Positions 1 through 5,091 of a stretch of 5,091 bases of DNA are shown here, piece by piece. The stretch lies in NCBI GenBank assembly GCA_009918225.1, contig RGEP01000148.1, positions 1 through 5,091 of the forward strand. The letters are read 5' to 3'. Below the pieces are notes generated by a model. That model was not told the origin of the DNA. It saw only the letters and a list, made by a program, of their open reading frames with translations, and made no database searches. Source of the stretch: Betaproteobacteria bacterium (GTDB lineage Bacteria > Pseudomonadota > Gammaproteobacteria > Burkholderiales > Burkholderiaceae_C). Positions within the stretch are counted from its first letter, which is position 1. Each line of letters opens with the position of its first letter. The translations under genes and the position numbers were made by a program.

Positions 1-916
1 CATGGGCTTGCAGGCCTTCGCAGGCCACGTTCAGTTGCGCGCGCAGTTCTCGGTTGGCACCCACACCGCCAGCGACCACCAAACGCCTCAGGCCGGTGTG
101 CCTCAAGGCCGCGATGCTCTTGCGCACCAACACCTCAACGATGGCGGCCTGCGTGGAGGCCGCCACGTCAGCGCGCTGGGCTTCGGTCAGTACACCGCCA
201 TGGGGTTCAGCCGAGTCCGCTTGAAGCTTCTTGACCTGCGTGGCCACCGAGGTCTTGAGCCCGGCAAAGGAAAAGTCCAAGTCACCGCTGTGCAACAAGG
301 GCCGAGGAAAGGCAAAGGCCTGCGCCCTGCCCCGCTCGGCCAAACGCGAAAGGGCTGCACCACCAGGGTAGTCCAAGCCGATCAGCTTGGCGCATTTGTC
401 GAAAGCCTCGCCGGCCGCATCGTCAATCGACTCGCCGAGCAACTCGTACTGGCCTACCGCCTGAACGCGCATCAGCTGGGTGTGGCCCCCGCTGACCAGC
501 AGCGCGACAAAGGGGAAAGACGGCGGCTTGGCCGAGAGAAAAGGCGACAGCAGGTGGCCTTCCAAGTGGTGAACCGGCAAAACCGGTTTGCCCAGGGCCA
601 CCGCCAGGGACTGGGCCGCACCGGCGCCGACCAAGAGTGCCCCCGCCAGACCCGGCCCGGCGGTGTAGGCCACCACATCCACCTGCTTGAGTTCGACCTG
701 GGCCTCTTGCAAGACCTGTCGAATCAGCGGCACCACCCGGCGGATGTGGTCGCGCGACGCCAGCTCAGGCACCACCCCGCCATAGGCCTTGTGCATGTCA
801 ATTTGGGTGTGCAAAGCCTGCGCACGCAGGCGCGGCAGCTCCGTGCTGCCAGGCGAAAACTCCACCAGCGCGACGCCCGTTTCATCGCAGCTTGATTCAA
901 GTCCCAGGATCAGCAT
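1..916 (-). CDS. tsaD: tRNA N6-adenosine threonylcarbamoyltransferase TsaD, 5' part
   Basis: TsaD (formerly Gcp/YgjD, Kae1 family) transfers the threonylcarbamoyl group from threonylcarbamoyl-AMP to A37 of tRNAs that read ANN codons, working with TsaB and TsaE. The first 305 residues are in the window with no stop; the family is about 340 residues, so only about the last 40 are missing. Visible motifs: LESSCDETG at 6-14, GGVVPELASRDH at 46-57, the metal-binding HHLEGH at 116-121 (His117 and His121), LLVSGGHTQL at 139-148, GESIDDAAGEAFDK at 161-174, DYPGGAALS at 182-190, DFSFAGLKT at 214-222 and VVAGGVGANRELR at 280-292. It is co-directional with fdx at a 40-bp distance and is likely read through from the isc operon, though its job is tRNA modification. 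Older annotations call this family O-sialoglycoprotein endopeptidase, which is not its role. Confidence 0.97.
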   Translation of the reverse strand, partial: MLILGLESSCDETGVALVEFSPGSTELPRLRAQALHTQIDMHKAYGGVVPELASRDHIRRVVPLIRQVLQEAQVELKQVDVVAYTAGPGLAGALLVGAGAAQSLAVALGKPVLPVHHLEGHLLSPFLSAKPPSFPFVALLVSGGHTQLMRVQAVGQYELLGESIDDAAGEAFDKCAKLIGLDYPGGAALSRLAERGRAQAFAFPRPLLHSGDLDFSFAGLKTSVATQVKKLQADSAEPHGGVLTEAQRADVAASTQAAIVEVLVRKSIAALRHTGLRRLVVAGGVGANRELRAQLNVACEGLQAH

Positions 917-922
917 GGAGCA

Positions 923-927
923 TCCCC
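923..927 (-). promoter_or_regulatory. Possible weak ribosome binding site of tsaD
   Basis: On the coding strand GGGGA lies 6 nt before the tsaD ATG. Position is right but the match to the Shine-Dalgarno consensus is modest. It supports the ATG at 916, where the conserved protein begins (MLILGLESSCDETG). Confidence 0.4.
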
Positions 928-956
928 AAGCCCGGTGGCCGTTGGCCTGCCCCGGC

Positions 957-1295
957 TCAATGGTTTTCGCGGGCGTGGTTGATGGTGTACTTCGGAATTT
1001 CGATGGTCACGTCTTCGCCGGCCAAGATGGCTTGGCAACTCAGGCGTGAGGTGGACTCCAGGCCCCAGGCCTTGTCCAAGAGGTCTTCTTCAATCTCGTC
1101 GATCTCACCCAAAGAGGCAAAGCCGCTGCGCACCACCACATGGCAGGTGGTGCAGGCCGCACTCATTTCGCAGGCGTGTTCGATTTCAATGCCGTGGTCC
1201 AGCAGCGCCTGGCAAATCGACGTGCCCTCCTCAGCGGTGATGGTCTCACCGTGCGGACAGTAATGGGCATTGGGCAGGATCTTGATGGTGGGCAT
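957..1295 (-). CDS. fdx: [2Fe-2S] ferredoxin of the ISC system
   Basis: This adrenodoxin-type ferredoxin supplies electrons for cluster assembly on IscU, through contact with IscS. The product has 112 residues (E. coli Fdx 111). The four cluster ligands are present with the expected spacing: Cys42, Cys48 and Cys51 in HACEMSAACTTC, and Cys87 in RLSCQA. The non-ligand cysteine that E. coli has at position 46 is Ala here. The C-terminal EIPKYTINHARENH and DKAWGLE are signatures that separate ISC ferredoxin from other [2Fe-2S] ferredoxins. The ATG is 16 bp after the hscA stop and no ribosome site is visible, so translation probably depends on ribosomes ending hscA. It ends with TGA 40 bp before tsaD. 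No iscX gene follows, unlike E. coli. Confidence 0.97.
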   Translation of the reverse strand: MPTIKILPNAHYCPHGETITAEEGTSICQALLDHGIEIEHACEMSAACTTCHVVVRSGFASLGEIDEIEEDLLDKAWGLESTSRLSCQAILAGEDVTIEIPKYTINHARENH

Positions 1296-1311
1296 GGTCG
1301 GGATGGTCGGG
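1285..1311. repeat. Three tandem 9-bp units over the fdx start
   Basis: On the plus strand ATGGTGGGC (1285-1293) is followed by two identical units ATGGTCGGG (1294-1302 and 1303-1311). Together they fill the whole 16-bp hscA-fdx spacer and run into the first codons of fdx. The fdx start codon spans the boundary region of the first and second units. The pattern looks like a small local duplication; it leaves no room for a Shine-Dalgarno sequence. Confidence 0.6.
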
Positions 1312-3180
1312 CTACAGGGAGTCCACCGAACGGCCCGAAAGGGCTTGCTGGATGCTGCGGTTCATGCGCAGCGCAGCAAACGCTTCGGTGCCGTGCGCGA
1401 GGTTTTCCACGGCTGTGTTGATGGCGCTGTGGTCGGTGGTCTGGGCCGTGGTCTGCAACAGCACCAACAGCTCTTCGATGGCTGCACGTTCTTCGGCGCT
1501 CAACAGGTCTCCATCGGCCCTCAAAGCAGCCAAGGTGGCCAAGCGCATGCGCTCGGCTTCCACCCGCGCCTCGGCCAGGGCGCGTGCGCCCATATCGGCG
1601 TCCGCATTCGAAAAGCCTTCGCTGAGCATGCGGGCAATCTCGTCATCGGCCAGCCCGTAGCTGGGCTTGACCGCTACGGCGGCCTCGACACCAGAGTTGA
1701 CCTCGCGGGCACTGACCTGCAACAGGCCGTCGGCATCCACCTCGAAGGTCACCCGGATGCGAGCGGCGCCCGCCGCCATGGGTGGAATGCCGCGCAACTC
1801 AAACCGCGCCAGCGAACGGCAATCGGCCACCAGCTCGCGTTCACCCTGCACCACGTGTATGGCCATGGCCGTTTGCCCGTCCTTGAAGGTGGTGAAGTCC
1901 TGGGCTTTGGCCGTGGGGATCGAGCTGTTGCGTTCAATCACCCGCTCCACCAAGCCGCCCATGGTCTCCAGGCCCAGGGACAGGGGAATCACATCGAGCA
2001 GCAGGATTTCGCCATCGGCGGCGTTGCCCGCCAACTGATTGGCCTGAATGGCCGCACCCAGCGCCACCACTTCATCGGGGTTCAAGTTGATCAGGGGTTC
2101 GCGGCCAAAAAGCTCGGCCACGGCCGCACGAACTGCCGGCATGCGGGTTGATCCGCCCACCATCACCACGCCCAAGACCTCGTCACGGCCCACGCCCGCA
2201 TCGCGCAGCACACGCCGCACCGACTGCAGGGTTTTGTCGATCAAGGGCTTGCACAGGTCCTGCAGTTGGGCGCGGCTCACGGGTACGCGACACGGCCCCA
2301 TGTCCAAGTCCGCCGCCAGTTCGGTGGTCTCATGCTCGGTCAGGGCCTCCTTGGCGGCTCGAGCAGCCACCAAAAGTGCGCGCTTGTCGTGCGGGGACAG
2401 CGCCTGCACCTGGGCCTGGGCATGGGTGGTTGCCAAGGCCCATTCGGCCAAGGCATGGTCGAAGTCGTCCCCCCCCAAGGCCGCGTCCCCTCCCGTGGCC
2501 ACCACCTCAAACACGCCGCGCGAAAGCCTCAAGAGGGACACATCAAAGGTGCCACCGCCCAGGTCGTAGACGGCGTACAGGCCTTCGCTGCCGTTGTCCA
2601 AACCATAGGCCAGCGCCGCCGCCGTGGGCTCGTTGATCAACCGCAGGACCGGGATACCGGCCAACTGCGCCGCATCCTTGGTGGCCTGGCGCTGGGCATC
2701 ATCAAAGTAGGCGGGCACCGTGATCACGGCGCCGTACAGCTCATCGTCAAACGTGTCTTCGGCACGAAAGCGCAAAGTTGCCAGGATTTCCGCGCTGACC
2801 TCCACCGGCGTCTTGACCCCTTCTCGGGTTTGGAAGGCCACCATGCCCGGCCGGTCGACAAATTCGTAGGGCAGGCGCGCGGCGCCTTTCACATCCGACA
2901 GGGTGCGGCCCATGAAGCGCTTGACCGAAACCAAGGTGTTCTGCGGGTCCTGGGCCTGTGAGGCCAGAGCCTGCGCCCCAATGGCACGACGGCCCTCGCC
3001 GAGGTAACGAACCGCCGACGGCAGGATCACCCGACCCTGCTCATCGGGCAGACACTCGGCGACCCCATGGCGCACCGCAGCCACCAGGGAATGCGTGGTG
3101 CCCAAGTCGATGCCCACTGCGATGCGCCGTTGGTGCGGGTCCGGCGCCTGGCCGGGTTCGGAAATCTGCAGCAATGCCAT
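1312..3180 (-). CDS. hscA: Fe-S assembly Hsp70-type chaperone HscA
   Basis: HscA is the specialised Hsp70 that, with HscB, binds the LPPVK motif of IscU and uses ATP to drive cluster release. The product has 622 residues (E. coli 616). The actin-like ATPase domain shows GIDLGTTHS at 23-31 (phosphate loop; E. coli has Asn where this has His), AYFDDAQRQATKDAA near 157-171, NEPTAAALAYGL near 183-194, YDLGGGTFD at 205-213 and VGGSTRMPAVR at 341-351. The interdomain linker LLLDVIPLSLGLE is at 393-405, followed by an intact substrate-binding domain and helical lid ending in SGRSVDSL. ATG at 3180 was chosen because MALLQISEPG is the conserved N-terminus; an upstream in-frame TTG at 3222 would overlap hscB and adds 14 non-conserved residues. 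The start lies 4 bp after hscB with no clear ribosome site, implying translational coupling. Confidence 0.97.
   Translation of the reverse strand: MALLQISEPGQAPDPHQRRIAVGIDLGTTHSLVAAVRHGVAECLPDEQGRVILPSAVRYLGEGRRAIGAQALASQAQDPQNTLVSVKRFMGRTLSDVKGAARLPYEFVDRPGMVAFQTREGVKTPVEVSAEILATLRFRAEDTFDDELYGAVITVPAYFDDAQRQATKDAAQLAGIPVLRLINEPTAAALAYGLDNGSEGLYAVYDLGGGTFDVSLLRLSRGVFEVVATGGDAALGGDDFDHALAEWALATTHAQAQVQALSPHDKRALLVAARAAKEALTEHETTELAADLDMGPCRVPVSRAQLQDLCKPLIDKTLQSVRRVLRDAGVGRDEVLGVVMVGGSTRMPAVRAAVAELFGREPLINLNPDEVVALGAAIQANQLAGNAADGEILLLDVIPLSLGLETMGGLVERVIERNSSIPTAKAQDFTTFKDGQTAMAIHVVQGERELVADCRSLARFELRGIPPMAAGAARIRVTFEVDADGLLQVSAREVNSGVEAAVAVKPSYGLADDEIARMLSEGFSNADADMGARALAEARVEAERMRLATLAALRADGDLLSAEERAAIEELLVLLQTTAQTTDHSAINTAVENLAHGTEAFAALRMNRSIQQALSGRSVDSL
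2469..2476. repeat. Homopolymer of eight C (eight G on the coding strand) inside hscA
   Basis: A run of eight identical bases covers codons for Leu-Gly-Gly-Asp at about residues 235-238 of HscA, within the conserved ALGGDDFDH motif of the ATPase domain. The frame is intact here. A one-base slip would truncate HscA at roughly a third of its length. Such runs are prone to replication slippage and to sequencing error. Confidence 0.6.
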
Positions 3181-3184
3181 GGAA

Positions 3185-3733
3185 TTAGGGGGCTTGATCG
3201 AGCGCGTCGGCCCGCCGAGCAATGTCTTGAAGGAAGCGCTGCACGAACATCAGGGCCCTGACCTGCTGCGCGGCAGCGGGCAGATCGGGCGCGGTGTCGG
3301 CTTGGCCGTCGATCAAGACCGCCAGCCGCGCCTGCATAAGTCCGAATTCTGCCCTCACCCGAGCTTCCAACTCGGACACGGCCTGCACCGTCCCTGCTTC
3401 ATCGAGGGCCTCACGCCACTGCATTTGCTGCATCAGAAAGGCCGTGGGCATGGCGGTGTTGCGCTCGGCATCGATGGCCACGCCCGCCAGTTCGCACAGA
3501 TAGGCACCGCGCGCGATGGGATCGCGCAGCCTGCGATAGGCTTCGTTGACCCGAACCGACCACTGCATCGCCACCCGCTGCGCGGCCCCACCCTCGGCGG
3601 CAAATTTGTCGGGGTGCACCCGCGCTTGCAGGTCGCGCCACCGCGCGTCCAAGGCCGCGGCATCCACAACAAATGCACGCGGCAGGCCGAACAGCGTGAA
3701 ATCGTCAGCCGCCAGGTTCAGCGGCGCGGTCAC
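3185..3733 (-). CDS. hscB: Fe-S assembly co-chaperone HscB (Hsc20), J-domain protein
   Basis: HscB binds IscU carrying a cluster, delivers it to HscA and stimulates HscA ATPase activity. The product has 182 residues, slightly longer than E. coli HscB (171). An N-terminal J-domain spans about residues 11-80 with the essential HPD motif at 40-42 (HPDKFA). The C-terminal helical domain holds FLMQQMQWRE at 99-108, aligning with the E. coli IscU-contact patch (Leu92, Met93, Leu96). The start is GTG at 3733. An in-frame TGA supplied by the palindromic repeat lies 18 nt upstream and there is no other usual start codon between, so this start is forced unless translation begins inside the conserved region. 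No Shine-Dalgarno sequence is seen, which suggests weak initiation. The TAA stop is 4 bp before hscA. Confidence 0.95.
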   Translation of the reverse strand: MTAPLNLAADDFTLFGLPRAFVVDAAALDARWRDLQARVHPDKFAAEGGAAQRVAMQWSVRVNEAYRRLRDPIARGAYLCELAGVAIDAERNTAMPTAFLMQQMQWREALDEAGTVQAVSELEARVRAEFGLMQARLAVLIDGQADTAPDLPAAAQQVRALMFVQRFLQDIARRADALDQAP

Positions 3734-3744
3734 AAGAGGAAAAC

Positions 3745-3805
3745 GGGGTCAGAGTCATTTTTTCGCCGAACACGCAGCGTTCGCAAAAAAAATGACTCTG
3801 ACCCC
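3745..3805. repeat. Long inverted repeat (REP/RAYT-like palindrome) between iscA and hscB
   Basis: Two perfectly complementary 19-bp arms, 3745-3763 and 3787-3805, read GGGGTCAGAGTCATTTTTT and its complement. Inside, 3767-3771 (CGAAC) can pair with 3779-3783 (GTTCG) around a 7-nt loop, so RNA from either strand could fold into a long two-part hairpin. The element fills 61 of the 78 bp between iscA and hscB, 6 bp from the iscA stop and 11 bp from the hscB start. GGGGTCAGAGTC-type palindromes are, as I recall, dispersed intergenic repeats in betaproteobacteria, often near RAYT (REP-associated tyrosine transposase) genes; that link is not shown here. No T-tract follows the outer stem on the coding strand, so it is not a classical terminator. 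It could act on mRNA stability, processing or attenuation. Confidence 0.9.
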
Positions 3806-3811
3806 ATTAGC

Positions 3812-4135
3812 TTAGACCCGGAAAGACTCGCCGCAGCCGCAGCGGTCCTTTTCCCGCGGGTTGTAGAACTTGAATCCCTCGTTGAGACCCTCGCGCACGA
3901 AGTCGAGCTCGGTGCCGTCGATGTAGGGCAGGCTCTTGGGGTCAACCAAGACCTTGACACCGTGGTCTTCGAAGATGTGGTCTTCGGGCGCCACATCGTC
4001 CGCGTACTCAAGCTTGTAGGCCAAGCCCGAACAGCCGGTGGTCTTCACGCCCAGACGCACGCCGACGCCTTTGCCACGCTTGGCGATGTAGCGGTTCACA
4101 TGCCGCGCGGCGGCTTCGGTCAGGGTGACGGCCAT
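3812..4135 (-). CDS. iscA: A-type iron-sulfur carrier IscA
   Basis: IscA is a small A-type carrier protein that accepts an Fe-S cluster (or iron) and hands it to target proteins, notably for [4Fe-4S] maturation. The product has 107 residues, the same as E. coli IscA. The three conserved cysteine ligands are present: Cys35 in TTGCSGLAY, and Cys99 and Cys101 in the C-terminal CGCGESF. RGKGVGVRLGV and DFVREGLNEGFKFYNP are family signatures that favour IscA over ErpA, as does the position after iscU. The ATG is 13 bp after the iscU stop with no clear Shine-Dalgarno sequence, so translation may be coupled to iscU. The TAA stop is only 6 bp from the palindromic repeat that follows. Confidence 0.97.
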   Translation of the reverse strand: MAVTLTEAAARHVNRYIAKRGKGVGVRLGVKTTGCSGLAYKLEYADDVAPEDHIFEDHGVKVLVDPKSLPYIDGTELDFVREGLNEGFKFYNPREKDRCGCGESFRV

Positions 4136-4148
4136 GGTACGGCGCCGA

Positions 4149-4544
4149 TCAGTGGGCAGTGCCCTGGGCCTTGGCCTTGTAGTCTTCCACCGCCGCCTTG
4201 ATGGCGTCTTCAGCCAAGATGGAGCAGTGGATCTTCACCGGAGGCAGGGCCAGTTCCTCGGCGATGTGCGTGTTCTTGATCTGCAAGGCTTCATCCAGCG
4301 ACTTGCCCTTGACCCATTCGGTGACCAGGGAGCTCGATGCGATGGCGGAGCCACAGCCGTAGGTCTTGAACTTGGCGTCCTCGATCAGGCCCGTGGCCGG
4401 GTTCACCTTGATCTGCAGCTTCATCACATCGCCGCAAGCCGGTGCACCCACCATGCCGGTACCGACCGTGTCATCCCCCTTCTCGAAGGACCCCACATTT
4501 CGGGGGTTTTCGTAATGGTCGACGACCTTTTCGCTGTATGCCAT
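4149..4544 (-). CDS. iscU: Iron-sulfur cluster assembly scaffold IscU
   Basis: IscU is the cytoplasmic scaffold on which a [2Fe-2S] cluster is built from sulfur delivered by IscS, before transfer to carriers or apoproteins. The 131-residue product matches the usual family length of about 128. All key residues are present: Cys37 in GAPACGD with Asp39, Cys64 in TYGCGSA, and His106-Cys107 in KIHCSIL. The LPPVK motif at 100-104 is the known recognition site for the chaperone HscA, matching the hscA gene downstream. The N-terminus MAYSEKVVDHYENPRNVGSF is almost identical to E. coli, fixing the ATG, which follows a GAGGA site. It lies 48 bp after iscS and 13 bp before iscA. No defect is seen, so the scaffold appears functional even though the adjacent iscS lacks its catalytic loop. 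Confidence 0.98.
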   Translation of the reverse strand: MAYSEKVVDHYENPRNVGSFEKGDDTVGTGMVGAPACGDVMKLQIKVNPATGLIEDAKFKTYGCGSAIASSSLVTEWVKGKSLDEALQIKNTHIAEELALPPVKIHCSILAEDAIKAAVEDYKAKAQGTAH

Positions 4545-4551
4545 GGTGCTG

Positions 4552-4556
4552 TCCTC
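4552..4556 (-). promoter_or_regulatory. Ribosome binding site of iscU
   Basis: On the coding strand GAGGA lies 7 nt before the iscU ATG. It is the only strong Shine-Dalgarno match in front of any start in this window. That fits IscU being needed in large amounts and being translated independently of iscS. Identified by sequence and spacing only. Confidence 0.7.
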
Positions 4557-4592
4557 GGAACGTGTTCGAATTCTTGACTGCTGAAAAAACGA

Positions 4593-5091
4593 TCAGTGCG
4601 CGGCCCACTGGATGGTGGACAGGTCCACGCCATCCTTGTACATCTCCCACAGGGGCGACAACTCGCGCAGCTTGGCCACCCGGTCACGCAACAGGGCCAC
4701 GGCCTCGTCGATTTCCTGTTCAGTGGTGAAGCGCCCGATGGTGATGCGCAAGCTGGAGTGCGCCAGTTCGTCCGGTACCCGGCGCTCGAGGTCACCGTTG
4801 ATGAAGACCTGCTCCATGTCCTTGAGCCCCGCCAACAGCCGCTGCTGCAGCATGCGGATCCGCTCGTTCTCGGTGCCCATTTCCTCGCGCGCAATGCGAA
4901 AGGCCGCACCCATGCCCACGCATTGGTGGGTCGGCAAGGTACCCGAACGCATGCCACGCTCATGACCGCCGCCGTGCATTTGGGCCTCCAGGCGCACCCG
5001 GGGCTTGCGCCGCACGTACAGCGCGCCGATTCCCTTGGGGCCGTAGGTCTTGTGGGACGCCAGGCTCATCAGGTCGATGGGCAGTTCGGCC
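4593..5091 (-). CDS. iscS: Cysteine desulfurase IscS, 3' part, with an internal in-frame loss of the catalytic-cysteine loop
   Basis: IscS is a PLP-dependent enzyme that takes sulfur from L-cysteine and passes it as a persulfide to IscU and other acceptors. The 5' part lies beyond the right edge; 165 codons remain, ending in TGA. The PLP-binding lysine is visible in SHKTYGPKG, followed by YVRRKPRVR, AQMHGGGHERGMRSGT and the C-terminal SPLWEMYKDGVDL, all near-identical to E. coli IscS. After NGDLERRVP the protein jumps directly to DELAHSS. E. coli has 47 more residues here (about 299-345), including SSGSACTSASLEP with catalytic Cys328. The fragment would correspond to E. coli residues 193-404 (212 residues); 212 minus 47 gives exactly the 165 seen. 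Frame and flanks are intact, so this is not ordinary pseudogene decay. Family assignment is certain. Desulfurase activity of the product is doubtful. It is the first gene visible, 48 bp upstream of iscU. Confidence 0.95.
   Translation of the reverse strand, partial: AELPIDLMSLASHKTYGPKGIGALYVRRKPRVRLEAQMHGGGHERGMRSGTLPTHQCVGMGAAFRIAREEMGTENERIRMLQQRLLAGLKDMEQVFINGDLERRVPDELAHSSLRITIGRFTTEQEIDEAVALLRDRVAKLRELSPLWEMYKDGVDLSTIQWAAH
4772..4773 (-). other. Junction of the in-frame 141-bp gap in iscS
   Basis: The missing IscS segment would fall between codon CCG (Pro, 4775-4773) and codon GAC (Asp, 4772-4770). The gap falls between codons with no extra or partial codon, and the upstream and downstream reading frames are the same. 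The size (47 codons) comes from comparison with remembered E. coli IscS, so the exact edge could shift by a codon. No obvious repeat is left at the join. Whether the loss is biological, an assembly error or a constructed change cannot be told from this window. Confidence 0.85.

Noticed and set aside
2..895. A 297-codon open frame on the plus strand opposite tsaD
   Set aside because: Its complement is an unmistakable TsaD with all family motifs. The plus-strand translation shows no recognisable domain and is an artefact of GC-rich codon use.
917..956. Small GGCC-GTT-GGCC hairpin in the fdx-tsaD spacer as a terminator
   Set aside because: The stem is only 4 bp and no T-run follows, so it does not support termination.
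957..1295. Ala in place of the extra Cys46 of E. coli Fdx as a defect
   Set aside because: Cys46 is not a cluster ligand; all four ligands are present, so this is natural variation.
1270..2151. A 293-codon plus-strand open frame opposite hscA
   Set aside because: It lies fully antisense to the conserved HscA C-terminal half and has low-complexity Gly/Gln/His-rich content; a shadow frame.
3090..3120. His instead of Asn in the HscA phosphate loop (GTTHS) as an unusual active site
   Set aside because: I recall GTTHS in HscA of related Comamonadaceae, and the rest of the nucleotide-binding site is intact, so it seems lineage-typical.
3181..3222. Upstream TTG start for hscA adding 14 residues
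   Set aside because: The added residues are not conserved, the start is a rare codon, and MALLQISEPG at the ATG matches the known HscA N-terminus.
3745..3805. Palindrome read as a rho-independent terminator of iscA
   Set aside because: The outer stem is followed on the coding strand by GTTTTCCTCTTG, not a clean T-tract after a GC-rich stem, and hscB and hscA must be transcribed through it unless another promoter exists, of which none is visible.
3095..4201. A 368-codon plus-strand frame spanning hscB, the repeat and iscA
   Set aside because: It runs antisense through two intact conserved genes and the palindrome. No domain is recognisable and the length is explained by base composition.

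Overview
The window carries most of an ISC iron-sulfur cluster assembly operon from a Gram-negative betaproteobacterium. GC-rich coding sequence, the gene order, and the wording of the proteins (for example the GTTHS phosphate loop of HscA and the IscS C-terminus) suggest Burkholderiales, probably Comamonadaceae. This placement is from memory of the families, not from a search. All genes lie on the minus strand, so transcription runs from the right edge to the left.

Layout in transcription order: iscS, 3' part only (5091-4593); iscU (4544-4149); iscA (4135-3812); a 78-bp spacer filled almost entirely by a palindromic repeat (3745-3805); hscB (3733-3185); hscA (3180-1312); fdx (1295-957); and tsaD, 5' part only (916-1). 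The other spacers are 4 to 48 bp, so this is probably one polycistronic unit. Any iscR and the operon promoter would lie beyond the right edge. No gene-free stretch exceeds 80 bp, and no RNA genes, CRISPR arrays or complete mobile elements are visible.

The genes form one pathway. IscS takes sulfur from cysteine, IscU is the scaffold where the cluster is built, Fdx supplies electrons, HscB and HscA release the cluster from IscU, and IscA is an A-type carrier. TsaD belongs to a different pathway, tRNA t6A37 synthesis, and appears to be a downstream passenger.

The most striking observation is in iscS. Against the well-known E. coli protein, the fragment matches closely on both sides of one point but lacks 47 residues there (E. 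coli numbering about 299-345), including the loop with the catalytic cysteine Cys328. The join is exactly in frame and the rest of the protein is well conserved. As written, the gene encodes a desulfurase without its sulfur-carrying cysteine, inside an otherwise intact operon. The second notable feature is the palindromic repeat between iscA and hscB, which abuts a GTG start with no visible ribosome binding site.
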